A DNA stretch of 12,351 nucleotides from Cephalothrix simula (Eukaryota > Nemertea > Palaeonemertea > Archinemertea > Cephalotrichidae), in contig JAXIUW010186293.1 in NCBI GenBank assembly GCA_035591015.1, positions 1 through 12,351 on the forward strand. Reading direction: 5' to 3'. The notes beneath the pieces are model-generated. The model did no database searches. It saw only the letters and a program-made list of their open reading frames with translations, and was not told where the DNA came from. A program made the translations under genes and the position numbers. Positions 9,701 to 12,351 of this stretch are shown here, piece by piece (the stretch's first letter is position 1; each line of letters starts with the position of its first letter).

Positions 9701-11227
9701 AAATTTGTCGCTTTACGGCTTACGCATAAAAATCTTTGTGGTTATCAATGAATTATTTCGCTTTACGCATAAAAAATCTTTGTGGTTATCACAAACTTAT
9801 GTCGCTTATGAGTATTTTCCAATTTTTTGCTAACGCACTACCTGAAAAATGTCAGGGAATTTTTTGTAGAGTCCGGGAAATCGGGGAAAAGTCAAGCAAA
9901 ATGAAAATCTTTAAACAGTGGTCGCCCTGATGGTTAAGTCAATGGCCTAAGGCGTTAATTGTTAGGGACTTTTTTAAAAAATTTAATTTGGGGTTAGATA
10001 ACTAATTATTTTACTTACTTTTTTGTACAAAACAGAAGATGACCCGGAAGTGAAACTGTTTAGGCGTACCTCGTATCTCATGGCAACGCAAAAAACGAAT
10101 CTAGCTCTTCCAATTGAACCATCTGTAATGGAAGAAGAACCATCATCTGGGGGCTCGCCCCCCGCCAACGAACCGTAAGTCAAAGCAAAATTGATCGGGT
10201 TGAAGCGGATTAAAATAGAATATTTTACGACATTTTTATACGTTTATTTACTGTTGTCAATCATAATCAATTTCATGTCAATTTCAGATCGACACCAACG
10301 AAAAATATAAGCGTTAAAAAGCAGATAAAAATGTTTTTTGGTGAAAAAACAGCGAAAAGTCATGATTCTAAAAGTTCTGACATTCCAAGTCCCGTTTTGG
10401 ATATCGTAAAAGAGGGAAACTTATGTTGTAAAATCGTTTACATGGATGGCAAGGTAGGGTCTAGTCACCAGTCTATGTATCAAAAAATTATTGCTGAATT
10501 TGTTTAACTGAAGCTCAATTAAATTTCCAAATGCAGAAGTGGGCCATTTGCGCATGCCTAAGACTTGTAATTTTTACTTCCGGCTTAAGAATCTTTGGTT
10601 GCGATCTTTTAGTCTACCCTGTGCAGCCCAGAGTTCCTCGTTGTGCATTTCTTTTAGCTTCTCCAGCACCGGGACAAACCTGGGGACCCCAACTTCATCC
10701 TACTCTGCGAGTAGGATTATAGTCGGAGAAGTGGAAACAAAATGGCGGCGAAATTTTAAAATTGTTATTTTGGTCATTTTTATGGACTGATAAGGAGATT
10801 ATTTAGATTGGCAAGGTATGTTGCATTGAAATATATTATCTGTTGGCTATATTTTTGCTGGAGGCGTGTTTTTTTTAGCCAGAAAGTTTTTTTTGTCCAA
10901 CATCCGCCATGAAATTTTCTCCGGAATAAGTCTTTGCCAGGGTAGTCTGCCCAGGGTAGACTAAAAGAACGCAACCTTTTAAGTAAATCGGAAGTAAAAC
11001 TTGCCTTAGTCATGTGCAATTGGCCTCCTCCTCTTTAAGTGAATTTCAGTGTAACAACTTTGACGGTTATGACGTCATATATCGTAAGTTTTGTGACGTC
11101 ATTGGCTTATATATTTATTGTTTTTTTTTAGAGAGCCAGTGACAGGTCATGGAGAACGGTTTGGGCCGTGTTAGCGGGGCACCTTCTTTATTTTTTCAAA
11201 GAAAAGCGCTGCGAGGGGACTGCCTTG
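576..11227 (+). CDS. ARHGAP21: ARHGAP21/23-family RhoGAP, internal part of gene, seven exons (join 576-796, 1167-2737, 6431-6508, 8038-8187, 10036-10174, 10288-10453, 11132-11227)
   Basis: The joined exons encode 807 residues without a stop. In order they give the C-terminal part of a PDZ domain (about 1-95), a long Ser/Pro-rich region predicted to be disordered (about 100-600), short linkers (598-757) and the first half of a PH domain (about 758-807). PDZ, then a long disordered region, then PH, then RhoGAP is the order known for vertebrate ARHGAP21 and ARHGAP23. The PDZ text around EPMDTIFVK and SQVIALIQ and the PH text around SDRSW are close to that family. Family members stimulate GTP hydrolysis mainly on Cdc42, at cell junctions and the Golgi, where ARHGAP21 binds ARF1-GTP through the PH region; Drosophila RhoGAP19D and C. 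elegans PAC-1 are polarity-related homologues. The catalytic RhoGAP domain is beyond the right edge, so GAP activity is inferred from family membership. Whether this is a pre-duplication ortholog or one of the two vertebrate paralogs cannot be told. Confidence 0.9.
797..1166 (+). other. Intron between exons 1 and 2 (370 nt)
   Basis: Starts GTATGT and ends TTTTCAG. It holds the right flanking direct repeat (816-883), a G-rich stretch near 1020-1037 and a nearby CCTCACC that can pair with GGTGAGG upstream of it. No further exon. Confidence 0.85.
816..883 (+). repeat. Right copy of direct repeat flanking the PDZ exon
   Basis: Partner of the repeat at 496-554. It has the same ATGCCATTACTTT start and GAAAGTTAAAA end, with about nine extra bases in small insertions. 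It lies 19 bp downstream of the exon 1 donor. Confidence 0.75.
1167..2737 (+). CDS. ARHGAP21: Exon 2 in window: last PDZ strand and long Ser-rich disordered region
   Basis: The acceptor is TTTACAATTTTCAG at 1166. Its first base completes a Ser codon, and the frame continues [20 protein letters not shown] (75-94), the last PDZ strand and the characteristic family tail. The rest (to 597) is Ser/Thr/Pro-, Arg- and Asp-rich without predicted globular structure: a five-Ser run at 293-297, RRRASF (338-343) which fits a basophilic kinase site, many SP/TP dipeptides, and two short helix-like islands, VAKRTQMFE and NRLRQQFE (486-493). Vertebrate family members also have one very large exon after the PDZ, which supports the match. 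The donor is taken as AAG|GTGCGG at 2737/2738 because it leaves phase 1, the only phase that stays open through the later exons. Reading on gives a stop at 2764-2766. The ATG at 1108 lies in the intron and is not a start. Confidence 0.88.
3208..3286. repeat. Strong hairpin (fold-back) with GCAA loop
   Basis: The left arm 3208-3246 and right arm 3251-3286 are inverted copies. The inner 21 bp (TGAGTGAAATACG...GCAGTTA) pair with a single bulged A, and the outer GTTATTGCA pairs perfectly with TGCAATAAC across a short T/A-rich internal loop. The loop is the four bases GCAA at 3247-3250. As RNA this would be a GNRA tetraloop. Intronic; no adjacent gene explains it. Confidence 0.85.
3290..3377. repeat. 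Nested inverted repeat around ACCGGT
   Basis: TTTATTCACCGGTT (3290-3303) is perfectly inverted at 3354-3367. GTTATCCAAG (3311-3320) is inverted with one mismatch at 3368-3377. The two pairs are in swapped order, so they cannot all pair in one simple stem. This follows directly after the 3208-3286 hairpin and may belong to the same fold-back element. Confidence 0.7.
3450..3705 (+). mobile_element. Decayed non-autonomous DNA element, GTCAGGGAATTT family, copy A
   Basis: Shares long identical runs with 9597-9929 in the same orientation: an 18-bp match at 3496-3513 to 9663-9680 and a 20-bp match at 3545-3564 to 9762-9781. It also shares AAAGTCAGGGAATTT near 3617-3631 and an end ACAGTG-TCC-TCCTGAT resembling the terminus of the other copy. 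The left end has decayed. No transposase is encoded. Confidence 0.75.
4085..4100. repeat. 16-bp perfect palindrome CATGCATATATGCATG
   Basis: Perfectly self-complementary 16-mer in an AT-rich intron. It may be chance or a relic of a longer inverted repeat; no function is implied. Confidence 0.6.
4163..4415 (-). mobile_element. tRNA-derived SINE, minus strand
   Basis: Read on the minus strand, a tRNA-like head with pol III A box TGGCCGAGTGGGTAGCG (4392-4408) and B box GGTTCGAATCC (4354-4364) is followed by about 150-180 bp of body. The body includes CAGATGAGGACATTCATCCT, a repeated CGGTATCC motif and a GC-rich CCCGGGCC stretch, and ends near a run of T on the minus strand around 4162-4168. Head plus unrelated body is the structure of a SINE rather than a plain tRNA gene. 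The 3' boundary is approximate and no target-site duplication could be identified. Confidence 0.72.
4345..4415 (-). pseudogene. tRNA-Met(CAT)-like head of the SINE
   Basis: The 71-nt cloverleaf is visible: acceptor GAGTGG pairs fully with CCACTC (the seventh pair is a mismatch). The anticodon stem TTAGA/TTTGA uses two wobble pairs around a seven-base loop with CAT at 4380-4382. The T arm has the TTCGAAT loop with one mismatched stem pair. The CAGTGGGTAGCG-like D arm and CTCATGA loop resemble elongator tRNA-Met. The mismatches and the attached body argue for a SINE head, though a tRNA scanner might call it a tRNA or tRNA pseudogene. Confidence 0.65.
4680..4772 (-). mobile_element. Possible second tRNA-like (SINE) stretch
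   Basis: On the minus strand CCCGAGTAGTGGTTAAAGG (4743-4761) resembles an A box and GAGTTCAAGAC (4682-4692) resembles a B box, with the two further apart than usual. No clean cloverleaf can be drawn. It may be a decayed SINE head with an insertion carrying a TGACGTCA at 4718-4725. Confidence 0.3.
6045..6365 (+). repeat. Degenerate tandem array, about 60-bp unit with CGCCCCTTT core
   Basis: Several diverged copies of a unit like CCGCCCCTTT - CCACTCC - TATGTTTGATTGACGTT - AATAT-AAC follow one another, the best pair near 6088-6150 and 6253-6325. Spacing varies and some units are truncated. The array ends about 65 bp before exon 3. Confidence 0.6.
6431..6508 (+). CDS. ARHGAP21: Exon 3 in window: 78-nt phase-1 mini-exon
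   Basis: A strong acceptor (CCTTTTTTAG ending 6430) and a good donor (GCAG|GTAGGC at 6508/6509) bracket 78 nt. In the phase left by exon 2 this reads [14 protein letters not shown] followed by [12 protein letters not shown] (residues 598-623), then leaves one base for exon 4. It is open in this phase, has balanced base composition within a very AT-rich intron, and divides by three with equal phases on both sides. It could therefore be included or skipped without breaking the frame. The composition (acidic, Ser-rich) suits the disordered region. No homology anchors it, so it rests on splice signals, phase and composition. The opposite-strand ORF across 6372-6578 is its shadow. Confidence 0.62.
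6945..7207 (+). repeat. Two-copy tandem repeat, 127-bp period
   Basis: TTTTACTCGGCAA followed by T/C and GCCTCGTTATTTTT occurs at about 6978 and 7105. The flanking text (ATGTTAAAAA upstream; TTTAAAGT, GAAAATGGA and AATTCTCAG downstream) is in the same order in both, so the two units are direct neighbours. The conserved core has a short GGC-GCC stem. Confidence 0.8.
7421..7850. mobile_element. Dispersed inverted-repeat element, copy 1
   Basis: The left arm (about 7431-7490) and right arm (about 7595-7665) are imperfect inverted copies: ATCCC...TTTAATATTTT...CTGGCGCC against GACGCCAGG...CTTCTAAAATATAAAC...GGGAT. It shares its starting AGAATCCTT, its GCCAGG-CGC-ACC-CTTCTAA-ATAAACTT right arm and its CTTCCTGCCAATTTA end with the element at about 11766-12130, which defines a family. 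No coding capacity. Confidence 0.65.
7905..8000. repeat. Small inverted and direct repeat pair around TTTTAGGTG
   Basis: TTTTAGGTG and CACCTAAAA form a 9-bp stem with a five-base loop (about 7948-7970). Outside it, a GTTTTGGGTTTCTA-ATACCAAA-like block is repeated directly as CTTTAGGGTTTTCTA-ATACCCAAA. It ends about 40 bp before the exon 4 acceptor. Confidence 0.55.
8038..8187 (+). CDS. ARHGAP21: Exon 4 in window: Pro/Ser/Lys-rich linker
   Basis: The acceptor is TTATTTTTCAG at 8037 and the donor is GCTG|GTGAGA at 8187/8188. Two bases complete a Val codon; then [20 protein letters not shown] and, further on, [18 protein letters not shown] (to residue 673) follow, with one base left for exon 5. 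The other two frames stop inside the exon (TGA at 8125 in phase 0; TAA in the remaining frame), so the phase is fixed. No domain is recognised: this is a flexible linker between the Ser-rich region and the PH domain. The frame runs on past the donor for about 40 codons to a stop, but that part is AT-rich intron. Confidence 0.78.
8532..8553. repeat. 22-bp perfect palindrome centred on GATATC
   Basis: CAAATGCAGAT is followed immediately by its exact reverse complement. The palindrome is itself flanked by direct CTTAAAATC copies (8523-8531 and 8555-8563). Confidence 0.8.
8717..8840 (+). repeat. Weak tandem TAACGTAGCTAACTATTTAA-type repeat
   Basis: AACGTAGCT-RCTATTT occurs at about 8718 and 8752, with a diverged copy AACGTAATGTACCTAACTAT near 8803. 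Other GTAGC and ATTTAATAA pieces lie between. Spacing is irregular. Confidence 0.45.
8957..9016 (+). repeat. Three tandem 20-bp units (RAATCATYTWATSATTTT-like)
   Basis: GAATCATTTAATGCACTTTT, AAATCATCTAATCATTTTTC and AAATCATCTTCTTATTTTTG follow each other without gaps. AATCAT starts at the second position of every unit. Confidence 0.7.
9597..9929 (+). mobile_element. Non-autonomous DNA transposon (hAT-like termini), GTCAGGGAATTT family, copy B
   Basis: Its left end CAGGGTGGCCACT (9597-9609) and right end AGTGGTCGCCCTG (9917-9929) are terminal inverted repeats with one mismatch. Between them are four or more GTCAGGGAATTT or GGGAAA-type blocks and an internal duplication: CGCTTTACG-CATAAAAA-TCTTTGTGGTTATCA occurs at 9709-9758 and again from 9759. 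The copy at 3450-3705 has only one of these units. CAGGG termini suggest a hAT-type MITE, but no 8-bp target duplication is visible, so the superfamily is uncertain. No transposase. Confidence 0.72.
10036..10174 (+). CDS. ARHGAP21: Exon 5 in window: acidic linker with RRTS motif
   Basis: The acceptor is TTTTGTACAAAACAG at 10035 and the donor is a near-perfect ACC|GTAAGT at 10174/10175. With the G from exon 4 it reads [20 protein letters not shown] (674-693), then a Glu- and Pro-rich stretch ending in SPPANEP. R683-R684-T685-S686 is a plausible basophilic kinase site, and a comparable RR-x-SYL-type stretch before the PH domain is remembered from vertebrate family members (not checked here). 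Two bases (CC) are left for exon 6. The following intron is only 113 nt, the shortest in the window. The opposite-strand ORF over this exon is a shadow. Confidence 0.85.
10175..10287 (+). other. Short intron between exons 5 and 6 (113 nt)
   Basis: GTAAGT donor and ATTTCAG acceptor, AT-rich, no repeats. Its removal restores a Pro codon (CC|A) and keeps the frame open. Confidence 0.88.
10288..10453 (+). CDS. ARHGAP21: Exon 6 in window: basic linker and start of the PH domain
   Basis: The acceptor is GTCAATTTCAG at 10287 and the donor is CAAG|GTAGGG at 10453/10454. One base completes a Pro codon; then [19 protein letters not shown] (721-739), a basic amphipathic stretch, and a Ser/Lys-rich spacer follow. 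The exon ends with [18 protein letters not shown] (758-775), the first strand of a PH domain with the usual KEG-x-L turn. It ends in phase 0. The PH domain of ARHGAP21 is part of its ARF1-binding region, so this part would contribute to Golgi recruitment if the function is conserved (inference). Confidence 0.88.
10541..11026. mobile_element. Fold-back MITE-like element in intron 6
   Basis: The arms are about 85 bp: 10541-10625 and about 10946-11026. They include a 16-bp perfect match (10605-10620 against 10953-10968, AGGGTAGACTAAAAGA) and outer ends GGCCATTTGCGCATG against its inverted near-copy. A weaker inner pair, CGGAGAA...ATGGCGG (10724-10748) and CCGCCAT...TTCTCCGG (10904-10924), continues the symmetry. 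A separate perfect 8-bp hairpin TCCTACTC-tgc-GAGTAGGA sits at 10698-10716. No coding capacity; ORFs inside on both strands are by-products of the repeat. Confidence 0.75.
11070..11101. promoter_or_regulatory. Two TGACGTCA (CRE-like) octamers just before exon 7
   Basis: The palindromic CREB/ATF consensus occurs at 11070-11077 and 11094-11101, start-to-start spacing 24 bp, 30 bp before the exon 7 acceptor. Whether it acts as an enhancer is unknown; a third copy sits at 4718-4725. Confidence 0.35.
11132..11227 (+). CDS. ARHGAP21: Exon 7 in window: middle of the PH domain
   Basis: The acceptor is a T-rich run ending TTTAG at 11131 and the donor is CTTG|GTAAGT at 11227/11228. The exon is exactly 32 codons, phase 0 on both sides. 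It reads [20 protein letters not shown] (776-795), then [14 protein letters not shown] strands 2 and 3 with the W-x-x-x-W/VL pattern and the LYFFK strand. It joins directly to the MDGK end of exon 6 to give the DGK-RASDRSW junction of the family PH domain. The remaining PH strands and the C-terminal helix with its conserved Trp are not found in the 1.1 kb that follows, so the next exon is outside the window. Confidence 0.9.
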
Positions 11228-11293
11228 GTAAGTATTTTCATCATTGGCTTCTATCTTCTAAGCACAGGTACCCATTAACATTCAAAAAGCCGG

Positions 11294-11741
11294 AGATCAG
11301 CGCCCCCTAAAGCCATCACATGGGATCCATAGGGGGTGTTCCATAGATCAATAGAAAACAAATCGTACTCAGTTTTCGAGATCTGCTCATGCTCAGTCAC
11401 AAAAGTGACGCATGCGTGTTTCAAAAAACTAATAATGGCAGCCTCTTTGGGGTCATGATTCTATATGGTCATAATAATGTATAAATAGTGCCGTTTAAAA
11501 GATATGGACGTTCGAAAATATCCGTAATTTTCAAGTTTTGAAATAAATAAAAGGGGAAGGATTGGGTTTAGGCACTATTAACTTATTGCAGGCTTATAGA
11601 AACATGACCCCAAAGAGACTAATGCTGTTGTTAGTTTTTCAAAATTAGCATGAGACTTTTGCGTTTTTTTCTATCGTTTCCGAATAATCTAGGGAACATC
11701 CCCTATCGATCTCCAGTGATGGTTTTTGGGGGCGCTGACCT
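11294..11741. mobile_element. Long-TIR MITE-like element after exon 7
   Basis: The arms run from 11294 to 11492 and from 11571 to 11741 in inverted orientation. The outer parts share TCAGCGCCCCC, CCATCAC, GATAGGGG-TGTTCC and TAGAT. The inner parts share CAAAAAACTAA, CTCTTTGGGGTCATG (11443-11457 against 11603-11617, perfect 15 bp), TTCTATA and AATAGTGCC. Only about 80 bp separates the arms, so nearly the whole element can fold back. No coding capacity, and target duplications are not evident. Confidence 0.8.
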
Positions 11742-11765
11742 TAGACTGTCTCCATGTGTCAGTGG

Positions 11766-12130
11766 GCTACAAAAATTTGCCGAAAAAGCCCCCCTTGACC
11801 CTTTTGGACCGGTGGACCCCCTAGAATCCTTGTTGAAAACCCTGATTAAAGTTTATATTTTGGGCCAAAGTTATTTTTTCAACAAAATTTTAAGTGATTT
11901 GGGGGGCCCCAAATACCGCACAAAACTAATTTTTAAAAAAAATAGATTTTTTGGAAAAAAATCAACTTAAGGCTCCCGTCGGCGCCAGGACGGCGCAACC
12001 ACTTCTAATGCATAAACTTTGATCAGGGTTTTCTACAAATATTCAGAACATATAATGGTACCCAGCTTTGCGGAAAACCGCGGGGGGGGGGCTTTTTCGG
12101 CTCATTTCTAGTTTCCTGCCAATTTACCAT
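11766..12130. mobile_element. Dispersed inverted-repeat element, copy 2
   Basis: GCCGAAAAAGCCCCCC (11779-11794) is perfectly inverted at 12086-12101. GAAAACCCTGATTAAAGTTTAT (11835-11856, 21 of 22 bases) is inverted at 12012-12033. The order AGAATCCTT, arm, AT-rich centre, GGCGCCAGG-CGGCGCAACC-CTTCTAA, GTTTCCTGCCAATTTA matches the element at 7421-7850, so both belong to one family. A 10-G run lies at 12082-12091. Confidence 0.72.
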
Positions 12131-12351
12131 ATATTTGTTTACTTGTGTACGCATTTAAATCCCGACCTGAATAAAAGACACTCACTTAATTAAGTAGCAT
12201 TAACTTACTTTGTGTGGGCCATGATTTAGGAGCTTATTTTAATCATCCACACCTGACATGAGTATAGTATAAATTTTTCATCCTATTTACGGACTAAAAT
12301 ATGACCTAAATTAAGGACTGTCAACGATGTTAGGACAAAAATTTTCAAAAA

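Larger units (their letters stand above)
8188..10035 (+). other. Intron between exons 4 and 5 (1.85 kb)
   Basis: Starts GTGAGA and ends AAAACAG. It is very AT-rich from 8200 to 9450. It contains a 22-bp palindrome (8532-8553), a weak TAACGTAGCT repeat (8717-8840), a 20-bp triple repeat (8957-9016) and a complete-looking non-autonomous DNA element (9597-9929). Open frames near 9145 and 9552-9930 lie in AT-rich or transposon sequence and are not genes. Confidence 0.8.
10454..11131 (+). other. Intron between exons 6 and 7 (678 nt)
   Basis: Starts GTAGGG and ends TTTTTTTAG. Most of it is one fold-back element (10541-11026). Between that and the acceptor lie two TGACGTCA octamers (11070-11077 and 11094-11101). 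Confidence 0.85.
11228..12351 (+). other. Intron after exon 7 (5' part)
   Basis: Begins GTAAGT. It is filled by two fold-back elements (11294-11741 and about 11766-12130) followed by AT-rich sequence to the edge. No PH-domain continuation or other exon was found. The open frame at 11650-11970 lies across both elements and is not a gene. Confidence 0.8.

Noticed and set aside
9552-9930. Overlapping ORFs of 93 and 64 codons
   Set aside because: They lie within the non-autonomous transposon at 9597-9929 and read its internal repeats.
10531-11019. ORFs on both strands (63-83 codons)
   Set aside because: They fall inside the fold-back element 10541-11026; opposite-strand ORFs are expected from its inverted arms.
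11650-11970. 106-codon plus-strand ORF, the longest outside the gene
   Set aside because: It runs from the right arm of one fold-back element into the next one; no domain, and AT-rich tail.
1-12351. Bacterial-style operon, CRISPR array, phage or mobile defence system
   Set aside because: Spaced repeats are irregular and degenerate, coding is split by GT-AG introns, and no ribosome-binding-site-led gene cluster is present.

Overview
This is an intron-rich, AT-rich animal (metazoan) genomic window, not a bacterial one. It carries seven consecutive plus-strand exons of one gene, an ARHGAP21/ARHGAP23-family Rho GTPase-activating protein. Neither end of the gene is in the window. The first exon starts inside the PDZ domain and the last stops halfway through the PH domain, so the start codon, the carboxylate-binding loop of the PDZ domain, the rest of the PH domain and the whole RhoGAP domain lie outside. 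The organism cannot be named from this. A single-copy style ARHGAP21/23 gene with introns full of tRNA-derived and fold-back elements suits a non-vertebrate animal, perhaps a marine deuterostome or lophotrochozoan. That placement is inference.

Layout: intron 1-575; exon 1 (576-796, C-terminal part of PDZ); intron; exon 2 (1167-2737, end of PDZ plus a long Ser-rich disordered region); a 3.7 kb intron; exon 3 (6431-6508, a 78-nt phase-1 mini-exon); intron; exon 4 (8038-8187, linker); intron; exon 5 (10036-10174, linker); a 113-nt intron; exon 6 (10288-10453, linker and first PH strand); intron; exon 7 (11132-11227, PH middle); intron to the end. All junctions are GT-AG. Every phase fits, giving one open frame of 2421 nt, exactly 807 codons, with no internal stop.

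The introns are built largely of old mobile DNA. They hold a minus-strand SINE whose head resembles tRNA-Met(CAT), two copies of an element containing GTCAGGGAATTT blocks (one with CAGGGTGGCCACT-type termini), two long fold-back MITE-like elements near exon 7, and a second dispersed inverted-repeat family with two copies. There are also several tandem repeats and hairpins. Most other open frames in the window are antisense shadows of exons or chance frames inside these repeats.

I found no undescribed multi-gene system. The observations most worth following are the short symmetric exon 3, two competing splice donors at the end of exon 2, and a diverged direct repeat that flanks the PDZ exon on both sides.
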